A DNA stretch of 7,832 bases from Comamonadaceae bacterium (GCA_947466165.1 CANIDW010000066.1:1-7832); one strand, 5' to 3'. Positions 1 to 7,088 are shown, counted from the first letter of the stretch. Program-made: numbers and translations. The notes: generated from the sequence alone by a model not told the origin.

Positions 1-1398
1 CAATTTGCCGGCGGCCAGGTTCAAAAACTTGGCGGCTTCGGGCGCCAACGCGCATTGCGCGTCGATGGCCTGGCCTTGCAGGGCCTGGTTGGCGCTGCCC
101 TGGCGACTGAAGGCGCGCTCGCGGGCGGCGACCACACGGGCGCGGATGCTGGCGCTGCTTTCGCCCGGCGGCGCATTGACCAGTTCATGCGCGGCCAGCG
201 CGCCCACTTCCACGTGCAGGTCAATGCGGTCCAGCAGCGGGCCGCTGAGCCGGCCCTGGTAGCGCGACACCTGCTCGGGCGAGCAGCGGCAGGCGCGCAG
301 ACTTGAGCCCAGGTAACCGCAGGGGCAGGGGTTCATGGCAGCAATGAGTTGAAAGCGCGCCGGAAACTCGGCCCGTTGCGCCGCCCGTGAGATGGTGATG
401 CTGCCCGACTCCAGCGGCTCGCGCAGTGCTTCGAGGGCGGCGCGGGGAAACTCCGGCAGCTCGTCCAAAAACAACACGCCCCCGTGCGCCAGTGAGATTT
501 CACCGGGCCGTGGTGGCGAGCCGCCGCCCACCAGCGCCACGGCACTGGCCGTGTGGTGCGGGGCGCAGGTCGGGCGCACGGCCCACCGGTCGATTGAAAA
601 GCGCCCGCCCAGCGAGGCAATGGCCGCGCTTTCCAGCGCTTCTTGCGTGCTCATGGCGGGCAGCAGGCCGGCAAAGCGCTGCGCCAGCATGGACTTGCCC
701 GAGCCCGGCGAGCCCGCTAAGAGCAGCGAATGGCCGCCGGCCGCCGCAATCTCCAATGCGCGCTTGGCCGCAGCCTGGCCTTTGACGTCGGCCAGGTCCG
801 GGTAGTGCGCCTGGCCCGGCCGGCTGTCATTGAGTGCGCGGGCCCAGCCTTGGCTTTCGGGCGGGGCTTCGTCGCCGGGCAAAAACTGTTGCACCACGTC
901 CAGCAGGTGGCGGGCGCGGTAAATGCGCACGTCGGGCACCAGCGCCGCTTCTTGCGCGCTGCCTTCGGGCAGCACCAGCTGCGACGAAGCCGTGCCGGGA
1001 CTGCCCGGCAGGGCCAGGCTCATGGCCAGCGCACCACGCACAGGCCGCAGGTCGCCGCCCAAAGAGAGTTCGCCCGCAAACTCGAAGCCCGCCAGCTTGG
1101 CGCCGTCAATCTGGCCGCTGGCCGCCAGAATGCCCAGCGCGATCGGCAGGTCAAAGCGGCCCGAATCTTTGGGCAGGTCGGCCGGCGCCAGATTGACGGT
1201 GATGCGTTTGTTGCCCGGAAACTCCAGCCCACTGTTTTGTATAGCCGAGCGCACCCGCTCGCGTGCTTCCTTGACTTCGGTCTCCGCCAGCCCGACCAGG
1301 GTGAAGCTGGGCAGTCCGTTGGCCAGATGGACCTCCACCGTGACCGGCTTGGCCTGCAGACCCAGAAGTGTCCGGCTGTGCACTAAAGATAAGCTCAT
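1..1398 (-). CDS. comM: ComM/YifB family Mg-chelatase-like AAA+ ATPase (3' end outside window)
   Basis: In characterised relatives ComM is a hexameric AAA+ helicase that promotes branch migration when incoming single-stranded DNA is integrated during natural transformation; it is also widespread in species not known to be competent. The frame is open for 466 codons from ATG at 1398 to the left edge; E. coli ComM is about 506 residues, so roughly 40 residues are missing. Residues 1-125 form the ChlI/Lon-like N-terminal domain. The AAA+ core shows Walker A GSPGSGKS (229-236), Walker [11 protein letters not shown] (D312, E313), and the family cysteines CPC and CRC (C358, C360, C370, C372) followed by [10 protein letters not shown] purine-rich GGGGAAGGG ends 7 nt before the start and supports it. 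No frameshift is seen. The gene is divergent from glnK and shares its upstream region. The family call is firm; a role in transformation here is inferred. Confidence 0.95.
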   Translation of the reverse strand, partial: MSLSLVHSRTLLGLQAKPVTVEVHLANGLPSFTLVGLAETEVKEARERVRSAIQNSGLEFPGNKRITVNLAPADLPKDSGRFDLPIALGILAASGQIDGAKLAGFEFAGELSLGGDLRPVRGALAMSLALPGSPGTASSQLVLPEGSAQEAALVPDVRIYRARHLLDVVQQFLPGDEAPPESQGWARALNDSRPGQAHYPDLADVKGQAAAKRALEIAAAGGHSLLLAGSPGSGKSMLAQRFAGLLPAMSTQEALESAAIASLGGRFSIDRWAVRPTCAPHHTASAVALVGGGSPPRPGEISLAHGGVLFLDELPEFPRAALEALREPLESGSITISRAAQRAEFPARFQLIAAMNPCPCGYLGSSLRACRCSPEQVSRYQGRLSGPLLDRIDLHVEVGALAAHELVNAPPGESSASIRARVVAARERAFSRQGSANQALQGQAIDAQCALAPEAAKFLNLAAGKL

Positions 1399-1419
1399 CC
1401 AGAAACCCTTCCCCGTTGG

Positions 1420-1436
1420 CGCACTGTTTTGGCGCG
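1420..1436. promoter_or_regulatory. Candidate NtrC-binding box 1 (distal)
   Basis: The sequence reads GCAC-N7-GCGC with GCAC at 1421-1424, one base off the NtrC half-site pattern GCAC-N7-GTGC. Its centre is about 139 bp upstream of the predicted sigma-54 start of glnK, a usual distance for an NtrC enhancer. It also lies only about 22 bp upstream of the comM start codon on the other strand. It is weaker than box 2 and is called mainly because of its position next to it. Confidence 0.45.
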
Positions 1437-1444
1437 TGTTTGTG

Positions 1445-1461
1445 TGCACGGCTTTGGTGCC
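1445..1461. promoter_or_regulatory. Candidate NtrC-binding box 2 (main enhancer site)
   Basis: The site reads TGCAC-N7-GTGC (1445-1460), matching the core of the NtrC consensus TGCAC-N7-GTGCA in both half-sites and in spacing. Its centre is about 114 bp upstream of the predicted sigma-54 start of glnK. In enterics, phosphorylated NtrC bound at such sites contacts sigma-54 polymerase by DNA looping. The site plus the downstream -24/-12 element makes nitrogen control of glnK-amtB likely. Confidence 0.7.
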
Positions 1462-1465
1462 GCCC

Positions 1466-1483
1466 ATTAAATAGTTATTTAGT
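1466..1483 (-). promoter_or_regulatory. AT-rich near-palindrome, possible comM -10 region
   Basis: ATTAAATA-GT-TATTTAGT is a near-perfect inverted repeat (7 of 8 pairs) and the only strongly AT-rich island in the gap. Read on the minus strand it contains TTTAAT (1471-1466), a 5 of 6 match to a sigma-70 -10 box, which would start comM transcription about 60 nt before its ATG. No good -35 hexamer is found at a suitable distance, so this is tentative. It could instead be a bend or melting site within the glnK control region. Confidence 0.25.
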
Positions 1484-1484
1484 A

Positions 1485-1499
1485 TGCACCTCTTGTGCC
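1485..1499. promoter_or_regulatory. NtrC-like inverted repeat with short spacer
   Basis: TGCAC (1485-1489) and GTGC (1495-1498) are the same half-sites as in box 2 but separated by 5 nt instead of 7. The two-base shortening rotates the half-sites relative to each other, so strong NtrC binding is doubtful. It may be a weak accessory site or the site of another regulator. Confidence 0.25.
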
Positions 1500-1540
1500 A
1501 TGTTTGTTGTTTTTGTAGGCTCAAGGAGGGTTTGCGGGGA

Positions 1541-1556
1541 TGGCATGTTCTGTGCA
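1541..1556 (+). promoter_or_regulatory. Sigma-54 (RpoN) -24/-12 promoter of glnK-amtB
   Basis: TGGCATG-N4-GTGCA matches the sigma-54 consensus TGGCACG-N4-TTGCW at 10 of 12 defined positions. The essential GG (1542-1543) and GC (1554-1555) are exactly 10 nt apart. With C1555 at -12, transcription would start near 1567 and give a leader of about 66 nt before glnK. The NtrC-type boxes upstream supply the activator such a promoter needs. Confidence 0.75.
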
Positions 1557-1560
1557 TTGA

Positions 1561-1971
<411 letters not shown>

Positions 1972-2004
1972 GCCTCAGCCTCCACCCTCAAAGAGAACAC
2001 TGAC

Positions 2005-3534
2005 ATGAAAAAACTACTTGCTAGCCTCGCCCTCGGGTTGAGTTTGTTGACTTCCGGCGCCGTCATGGCGCAAGCCCCGGCCGCTGCCCCGGCTGTTGCT
2101 GCACCCGCCGAAGCCAAAGCGGCTGACGCTGCTGCGCCTGCTGCGGCCCCTGCCGCCGCTGCAGCAGCAGCGCCCGCTGCCCCGGCCGCGCCAGTTCTGG
2201 TCCCCAACAAGGGTGACACCGGCTGGATGATGGTCTCCACCATTTTGGTCATCCTCATGACCATTCCCGGCCTGGCCCTGTTCTACGGCGGCCTGGTGCG
2301 CAGCAAAAACATGCTGTCCGTGCTGATGCAGGTCATGGTCACGTTCTCGATGATCGTGGTGCTGTGGTTCATCTACGGTTACAGCCTGGCCTTCACCGAG
2401 GGCAATGCCTTCTTTGGCGGCTTTGACCGCTTGATGATGGCCGGTGTCTGGGACAACGCGGCGGGCACTTTCGCCAATGCCGCCACTTTCAGCAAGGGCG
2501 TGGTCATTCCTGAGATCGTGTTCGCCGCCTTCCAGGCCACGTTTGCAGGTATCACTTGCGCGCTGATCGTCGGTGCTTTCGCTGAGCGCATGAAGTTCTC
2601 AGCGGTGCTGCTGTTCATGGTGATCTGGTTTACTTTCAGTTACGCCCCGATCGCCCACATGGTCTGGTTCTGGATGGGCCCTGACGCGTACACCGGCAAA
2701 GAAGTGGTTGACGCGATGAACGCCAAAGGCGGTTACCTGTGGCAGTCGGGCGCGCTGGACTTTGCCGGCGGCACCGTCGTGCACATCAACGCCGCTGTGG
2801 CCGGTCTGGTCGGTGCTTACATGGTGGGCAAGCGCATCGGTTACGGCAAAGAAGCCATGGCCCCGCATAGCCTGACACTGACCATGGTTGGCTCGGCCCT
2901 GCTGTGGGTGGGCTGGTTCGGTTTCAACGCCGGCTCTGCACTCGAAGCCAACGGCTTCGCCGCCCTGGCCTTCATCAACACCCTGGGTGCCACGGCTGCG
3001 GCTGTGCTGGCCTGGTGCGTCGGTGAAGCGCTGATGCGCGGCAAGGCTTCGATGCTGGGTGCTGCCTCGGGTGCGGTCGCCGGTCTGGTGGCCATCACAC
3101 CGGCAGCGGGCAACGTCGGCATCGGCGGCGGTCTGATCATCGGTTTCATCGCTGGTTTCGCCTGCCTCTGGGGTGTCAATGGCCTGAAGAAAATGCTCGG
3201 TGCTGATGACTCGCTGGACGTCTTCGGCGTGCATGGCATAGGCGGCATCCTGGGCGCGCTGCTCACCGGCGTGTTCAATTCGCCAAGCCTGGGCGGCCCC
3301 GGCTATGTGGCCGACTGGGTCACTGCCACCGGCATCACGGCGGCTGACTACTCGATCGCAGCGCAGGTCTGGACACAAGCCAAGGCAGTGTTCGTCACGG
3401 TGGTCTGGTCTGGCGTGGTGTCCTTCATTGCCTACAAAATTGTGGATCTGACCATCGGTCTGCGCGTGTCTGAAGAAGACGAGCGCGAAGGCCTGGACAT
3501 CACCTCTCACGGTGAGACAGCCTACAACCGTTGA
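2005..3534 (+). CDS. amtB: Ammonium transporter AmtB (Amt/Mep/Rh family)
   Basis: AmtB is a trimeric inner-membrane channel that takes up ammonium and is gated by GlnK. The product is 509 residues, against 428 for the E. coli precursor. A signal peptide (about 1-23, ending AMAQ) is followed by an Ala/Pro-rich stretch (24-63) and then the membrane domain from about 72. Pore residues, with E. coli numbers, are all present: F176 (F103), F180 (F107), W221 (W148), D252 (D160), H260 (H168), F307 (F215), S311 (S219) and the second pore histidine H410 (H318). The cytoplasmic tail ends EREGLDITSHGETAYN, the conserved GlnK-docking tail. Extra length comes from the Ala/Pro stretch and from about 19 added residues between W221 and D252, on the periplasmic side. 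An AAGAGAA stretch lies about 8 nt before the ATG. It follows glnK by 33 nt and ends before a strong terminator. Confidence 0.97.
   Translation: MKKLLASLALGLSLLTSGAVMAQAPAAAPAVAAPAEAKAADAAAPAAAPAAAAAAAPAAPAAPVLVPNKGDTGWMMVSTILVILMTIPGLALFYGGLVRSKNMLSVLMQVMVTFSMIVVLWFIYGYSLAFTEGNAFFGGFDRLMMAGVWDNAAGTFANAATFSKGVVIPEIVFAAFQATFAGITCALIVGAFAERMKFSAVLLFMVIWFTFSYAPIAHMVWFWMGPDAYTGKEVVDAMNAKGGYLWQSGALDFAGGTVVHINAAVAGLVGAYMVGKRIGYGKEAMAPHSLTLTMVGSALLWVGWFGFNAGSALEANGFAALAFINTLGATAAAVLAWCVGEALMRGKASMLGAASGAVAGLVAITPAAGNVGIGGGLIIGFIAGFACLWGVNGLKKMLGADDSLDVFGVHGIGGILGALLTGVFNSPSLGGPGYVADWVTATGITAADYSIAAQVWTQAKAVFVTVVWSGVVSFIAYKIVDLTIGLRVSEEDEREGLDITSHGETAYNR
2074..2193 (+). repeat. GCN-rich low-complexity tract encoding Ala/Pro linker of AmtB
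   Basis: About 40 codons are almost all alanine (GCN) or proline (CCN), with a run of seven alanines at residues 50-56 and repeated APAA units. Placed between the signal peptide and the first mature membrane helix, it would be a flexible or extended periplasmic N-terminal segment. Such GC-rich repeated codons can expand or contract by slippage, so the length may differ among relatives. No known binding motif is recognised in it. Confidence 0.8.
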
Positions 3535-3551
3535 TTTTTTAAAACCTTTTT

Positions 3552-3579
3552 GACCGGCACGCTTTGCGCGTTGCCGGTC
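3552..3579 (+). other. Hairpin in the amtB 3' untranslated region
   Basis: GACCGGCA (3552-3559) pairs perfectly with TGCCGGTC (3572-3579). Three further pairs (3560-3562 with 3568-3570) can form past one bulged T. No T-run follows it on the plus strand, so it is not a standard terminator by itself. It precedes the real terminator by about 30 nt and could protect the mRNA 3' end or help slow polymerase. Confidence 0.5.
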
Positions 3580-3610
3580 TAAGCAAGCAAGAGAGTCTCC
3601 TTTGGATGTT

Positions 3611-3645
3611 CAGCCCGCCGGTTCAAACCGGCGGGCTGTTTTTTT
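3611..3645 (+). terminator. Strong intrinsic terminator of glnK-amtB
   Basis: CAGCCCGCCGGTT (3611-3623) and its exact complement (3626-3638) form a 13-bp GC-rich stem around a tiny loop; in practice the innermost pair or two opens. Seven T residues follow (3639-3645). It lies 77 nt after the amtB stop and separates the nitrogen operon from the glycolate genes. The T-run is only on the plus strand, so it is not bidirectional. Confidence 0.92.
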
Positions 3646-3850
3646 ACCGCGACAGTTCAGGCATGACCTGGCACGCCGTGACACCTGCACCGAATGAGCT
3701 CGGCTTGTGGCCCCTGCAGGCCTTGTGCCCGACCATGCCCTGCTTTGGCGGTGATGCCCTGCACTGACAGCGCAGCCGCTTCAATCTTCACACAAGCGCT
3801 GTTCAAAAAATTCAAAACCTATGCGCCCCCCGGCGCGTACCATCGGGGTC
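3646..3850. other. Intergenic region upstream of glcE, no gene seen
   Basis: About 200 bp lie between the amtB terminator and the chosen glcE start. No protein-coding remnant is recognised in any frame; in particular there is no trace of glcD. It must hold the glcE promoter unless the glycolate genes depend on read-through. The AT-richer stretch at 3787-3820 is the likeliest place, but I find no convincing -35/-10 pair. A 9-bp direct repeat, ATGCCCTGC at 3735-3743 and 3754-3762, has a 19-bp period and could be chance or an operator. Confidence 0.5.
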
Positions 3851-5047
3851 ATGGCAACAGATAACGCTTTCGGCGCCGACCTGACGGAGCAACTGCGCGC
3901 CCAAGTGCAACAGGCCTTGGCCGCCGGCACGCGCTTGCGCTTGCGCGGCGGCGGCAGCAAAGACTTTTACGGGGAAACTTTGAACGGTGCGCTGCTGGAC
4001 ATGCGTGGCCACCACGGCGTGGTCAGTTACGAGCCCAGCGAGCTGGTGGTGACGGCGCGTGCCGGCACGCCGCTGACCGAACTCGAAGCGCTGTTGGCCA
4101 GCCAGGGCCAGTGCCTGCCCTTTGAGCCGCCGCATTTCGGCCCGGGCGCCACGGTGGGCGGTATGGTGGCCAGCGGTCTGAGCGGGCCGGCCCGCGCCAG
4201 CGTGGGCGCGCTGCGCGATTTCATTCTGGGCGTCAAGATCATCAACGGCCGCGGCGAAGCACTGACCTTTGGTGGCCAGGTCATGAAAAATGTCGCCGGC
4301 TATGACGTCTCGCGCCTGATGGCGGGCTCCTTGGGCACGCTGGGCGTGTTGCTGGAGGTCTCGCTCAAAGTCTTGCCGGTGGCGCCCAGCGAAGCCACGC
4401 TTTGGTTGGCCGGGCTGAGCCAGCAAAACGCGCTGGATTTGCTCAACCGCTGGGGCGGCCAAGCACTGCCCTTGAATGCCAGTTGCTGGGTGCACGACAG
4501 CACGGAGCAGCCGCCGCGTGACGCTCTGTTTGTGCGCTTGCGTGGCGCAGTGGCCGCTGTTGAGGCGGCTTGCCCGCGCATGCTGGCCGATGCGCTGGCG
4601 CTGGGCGCGCAGGTGCAGCGCATGGACGGGCCGCAAGCCGGCGCCGACTGGAACGCCTGTCGCGAACACATGCTGCCGTTTTTCAAAGAGCCGCCGGCCG
4701 CCTTGCAAGCCCAGCGCGCTGATCTGTGCCTGTGGCGTTTGAGCCTCCCGCAAACCACGCCGGCGCTGGCGCTGCCAGCCGTGGTGTCATCACCCTTGAT
4801 CGAGTGGCACGGTGGTTTGCGCTGGGTCTGGGCGCCAGCCCATGCGGCAGCGCTGCTGCGCAACGCGGCGCAAAAAGCAGGCGGTCATGCAACGCTGTTT
4901 CGCGCCTCGCCTTCGCGCGGCGAAGCAGACAAGGCGGGCGGCGTGTTCACCCCGCTGACGCCGGTGCAGCAAGGCATTCAGCGCGAGCTGCAAAAGCAGT
5001 TTGATCCGGCCGGGATTTTCGCCACCGGCCGGCAGGGTGCCGGCTAA
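3851..5047 (+). CDS. glcE: Glycolate dehydrogenase FAD-binding subunit GlcE
   Basis: GlcE is the second flavin-domain subunit of the membrane-associated glycolate dehydrogenase GlcDEF, which oxidises glycolate to glyoxylate and feeds electrons to the respiratory chain. The product is 398 residues (E. coli GlcE is 350). The FAD_binding_4 (PCMH-type) fold is clear: GGGSKDFYG (33-41), PPHFGPGATVGGMVASG (93-109), DFILGVKIINGRGE (123-136), and the GlcE signature KNVAGYDVSRLMAGS (146-160). The C-terminus carries GGHATLFRA and FDPAGIFATGR, as in E. coli. The extra length is spread over the middle region. The start is uncertain: ATG 3851 has a GGGG just upstream and fits family length better, while in-frame ATG 3821 would add ten residues and has no ribosome site. 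The next gene starts 5 nt after the stop. glcD is not adjacent, which is unusual for this complex. Confidence 0.93.
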   Translation: MATDNAFGADLTEQLRAQVQQALAAGTRLRLRGGGSKDFYGETLNGALLDMRGHHGVVSYEPSELVVTARAGTPLTELEALLASQGQCLPFEPPHFGPGATVGGMVASGLSGPARASVGALRDFILGVKIINGRGEALTFGGQVMKNVAGYDVSRLMAGSLGTLGVLLEVSLKVLPVAPSEATLWLAGLSQQNALDLLNRWGGQALPLNASCWVHDSTEQPPRDALFVRLRGAVAAVEAACPRMLADALALGAQVQRMDGPQAGADWNACREHMLPFFKEPPAALQAQRADLCLWRLSLPQTTPALALPAVVSSPLIEWHGGLRWVWAPAHAAALLRNAAQKAGGHATLFRASPSRGEADKAGGVFTPLTPVQQGIQRELQKQFDPAGIFATGRQGAG

Positions 5048-5052
5048 GCCCT

Positions 5053-5823
5053 ATGCGCCGCTTGCGCCACCTCACCGGACAGCACCGCACGGCCAGTACC
5101 AACCGGCTGCTGGGTGCCCTGTTGGCATTTAATGCGGGCGCCATCAACGCCGGCGGTTTTCTGGTGGTGGGCATGTATACCTCGCACATGACCGGCTTTG
5201 CCTCGATGATTTCCGACATGCTGGTGCTGGGCAGCTTCACCGTCGCCATCGGTGCGACAGGTGCCTTGCTGGCCTTTGTGGCAGGTGCGGCTTGCACGGC
5301 GGTATTGGTCAACTGGGCTAGGCAAAACCACTTGCGCAGTGAATACGCCCTGCCCTTGCTGCTGGAGGCCGGCTTGCTGCTGGTGTTCGGTTTGCTGGGC
5401 GCCACGCTCAACCGGCAAACGCCTTTTGCTGTACCGCTGACAGTGCTGGTGTTGGCCTTCACCATGGGCTTGCAGAACGCAGTGATGAGCAAAATATCGG
5501 CCTCGCAGATCCGCACCACGCACATGACCGGCGTCATCACCGACATGGGCATTGAGCTGGGCAAGCTGTTTTACTGGAACCAGGCCGCCCGCCCACTAGA
5601 GTTGCAGGTGCGGGCCAACCGCATCAAATTACGCCTGTATGCCATGCTGCTGGGGGCGTTCATGATGGGTGGCATTGTGGGCGCTGCCGGCTTCAAGTAC
5701 CTGGGCTTTGTGTGGGTGCTGCCCATGGCCGCTTTGCTGCTGCTCATGTCACTGCCGCCTTTGTGGGCTGACTGCGTGCGCTACCGGCGTCGCCACGGCA
5801 TGGCCCTCCCCTTTTACCGCTGA
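5053..5823 (+). CDS. YoaK/DUF1275 family integral membrane protein
   Basis: This is a 256-residue hydrophobic protein of the YoaK (DUF1275) family, whose biochemical function is unknown. About six membrane segments are visible, near residues 19-41, 58-88, 98-118, 124-146, 197-216 and 217-236, with a basic N-terminus and a basic C-terminal tail (RYRRRHG). The family motif appears twice: YTSHMTG (42-48) and RTTHMTG (154-160), the latter after MGLQNA (138-143) and followed by ITDMG. This suggests two related halves. The ATG is 5 nt after the glcE stop, and glcF starts 10 nt after its stop, so it is almost surely co-transcribed and perhaps translationally coupled with them. A role as membrane partner or as a transporter linked to glycolate metabolism is a guess from position only. 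The upstream sequence is poor in Shine-Dalgarno character, consistent with coupling to glcE. Confidence 0.9.
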   Translation: MRRLRHLTGQHRTASTNRLLGALLAFNAGAINAGGFLVVGMYTSHMTGFASMISDMLVLGSFTVAIGATGALLAFVAGAACTAVLVNWARQNHLRSEYALPLLLEAGLLLVFGLLGATLNRQTPFAVPLTVLVLAFTMGLQNAVMSKISASQIRTTHMTGVITDMGIELGKLFYWNQAARPLELQVRANRIKLRLYAMLLGAFMMGGIVGAAGFKYLGFVWVLPMAALLLLMSLPPLWADCVRYRRRHGMALPFYR

Positions 5824-5833
5824 GAGCTTTTTC

Positions 5834-7069
5834 ATGCAAACCCATCTCGCTCCCGAATTTCAAGGTACGGCCGACGGCCTGGCTGCCGAAGCTATTTTGC
5901 GCAAGTGCGTGCACTGCGGCTTTTGTACCGCCACCTGCCCGACTTACCAGCTGCTCGGCGACGAGCTGGACGGCCCGCGCGGACGCATTTACCTTATCAA
6001 GCAAGTGCTCGAAGGTCAGACGCCCACGCGCAAGACGCAACAGCATCTGGACCGCTGCCTGACTTGCCGCAACTGCGAAAGCACCTGCCCCAGCGGCGTG
6101 GACTACGGCCACTTGGTGGACATCGGCCGCAAGCTGGTGGACGAGCGCGTGGCACGCCCCGCCGCTGAAAAAGCCCTGCGCTGGGCACTCAAGGAGGGCT
6201 TGCCTTCGCCCTTGTTTGCGCCGGCCATGAAGCTCGGCCAGGCCGTGCGCGGCCTGTTGCCGGCCAGCTTGAAAAACAAAGTGCCGGCCGCGCAAGACGC
6301 CGGGGTGTGGCCCACGCGCACGCATGCGCGCAAGGTGCTGATGCTGGCGGGTTGTGTGCAGCCGGCCATGCAGCCGAACATCAACAGTGCCACCGCGCGT
6401 GTGCTCGACGCTGCCGGCATCGAGGTGGTGCTGGCCGCCAAAGCAGCTTGCTGCGGTGCGGTGAAGTTCCACCTGAACGACCACGATGGCGGCAAGGCCG
6501 AGATGCGTCGCAACATCGACGCCTGGTGGCCGCTTATGCAAGACGGCTCCGGGGTTGAGGCCTTGGTGATGAATGCCTCAGGCTGCGGCGTGATGGTCAA
6601 AGACTACGGCCATGCATTGCAGGGCGATCCCCTGTACGCCGCCAAAGCGCAGCGCGTGAGTGAACTCACACGCGACCTGAGCGAGCTGCTGCCCGACCTG
6701 GTGCCGGTGTTGCGGGCTCGCCTGCAAAGCGCACCGGCGCAGCAAATCACGTTTCACCCGCCCTGCACTTTGCAGCACGGCCAGCAACTGCGCGGCGGCG
6801 TTGAAAAGCACCTGGGTGATCTGGGTTTTAAGATCAATGTGGCCAGTTGCGAGGCCCACCTGTGCTGCGGCTCAGCCGGCACCTACTCGGTGTTGCAGCC
6901 TGAGCTGTCTTACGCGCTGCGCGACCGCAAACTGGCCAACCTGGCGCAGATGCAGCCGGACACCATCGTCTCAGCCAACATCGGCTGCATCACTCATTTG
7001 CAAAGCGGCACCGCCACGCCGGTGCGTCATTGGGTCGAGGTGCTGGACGAGGCGCTGAGCCAGGTCTGA
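5834..7069 (+). CDS. glcF: Glycolate dehydrogenase iron-sulfur subunit GlcF
   Basis: GlcF carries electrons from the flavin subunits of glycolate dehydrogenase towards the membrane quinone pool. The product is 411 residues, close to 407 in E. coli. Two ferredoxin-type 4Fe-4S motifs are complete: C25-x2-C28-x2-C31-x3-C35 and C75-x2-C78-x2-C81-x3-C85. Two cysteine-rich CCG-type modules follow: GC174 with the C206-C207-G pair and C251, then C311 with C339, the C344-C345-G pair and C385. The frame is open further upstream, from ATG 5669, but that part lies inside the preceding gene and encodes no family sequence. ATG 5834 gives the known N-terminus and has GAGAG 7 nt before it, overlapping the previous stop codon. 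The gene ends 11 nt from the convergent folB. No cluster ligand is missing, so the subunit looks functional. Confidence 0.96.
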   Translation: MQTHLAPEFQGTADGLAAEAILRKCVHCGFCTATCPTYQLLGDELDGPRGRIYLIKQVLEGQTPTRKTQQHLDRCLTCRNCESTCPSGVDYGHLVDIGRKLVDERVARPAAEKALRWALKEGLPSPLFAPAMKLGQAVRGLLPASLKNKVPAAQDAGVWPTRTHARKVLMLAGCVQPAMQPNINSATARVLDAAGIEVVLAAKAACCGAVKFHLNDHDGGKAEMRRNIDAWWPLMQDGSGVEALVMNASGCGVMVKDYGHALQGDPLYAAKAQRVSELTRDLSELLPDLVPVLRARLQSAPAQQITFHPPCTLQHGQQLRGGVEKHLGDLGFKINVASCEAHLCCGSAGTYSVLQPELSYALRDRKLANLAQMQPDTIVSANIGCITHLQSGTATPVRHWVEVLDEALSQV

Positions 7070-7088
7070 ACTCAGCCTGGCTAGGCTG
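7058..7088. terminator. Overlapping hairpins between convergent glcF and folB (weak terminator candidate)
   Basis: Two mutually exclusive inverted repeats span the gene junction. AGCCAGG (7058-7064) pairs with CCTGGCT (7076-7082), and CAGCCT (7073-7078) pairs with AGGCTG (7083-7088) around a 4-nt loop. They include both stop codons. Neither is followed by a T-run on either strand, so termination would be weak or factor-dependent. Confidence 0.35.

Noticed and set aside
730..1386. Open frame of 218 codons on the plus strand opposite comM
   Set aside because: The minus strand encodes a continuous ComM with Walker motifs in one frame; this is its mirror.
2599..3510. Open frame of 303 codons on the minus strand within amtB
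   Set aside because: It is the antisense shadow of a GC-rich gene with a certain identity; its translation has low-complexity His/Gln/Arg character and no family motif.
3669..3684. Sigma-54-like TGGCACG upstream of glcE
   Set aside because: The -24 half is perfect, but ten bases after GG the required GC is replaced by CA, so no -12 element exists.
3564..3767. Small plus-strand open frame after amtB
   Set aside because: It runs straight through the intrinsic terminator stem and T-run, lacks a ribosome site, and shows no family resemblance.
3646..3850. Possible glcD remnant before glcE
   Set aside because: No frame on either strand shows the FAD-domain or C-terminal motifs of GlcD, and the space is too short for more than a fragment.
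3812..4753. Open frame of 313 codons on the minus strand across glcE
   Set aside because: It lies opposite a clear GlcE coding sequence, and its translation is rich in Gln, Arg and Ala with no recognisable domain.
5669..5833. Longer GlcF start overlapping the DUF1275 gene
   Set aside because: The extra 55 residues are an out-of-frame reading of membrane-protein codons, rich in Cys, Leu and Trp; the GlcF family N-terminus begins at 5834.
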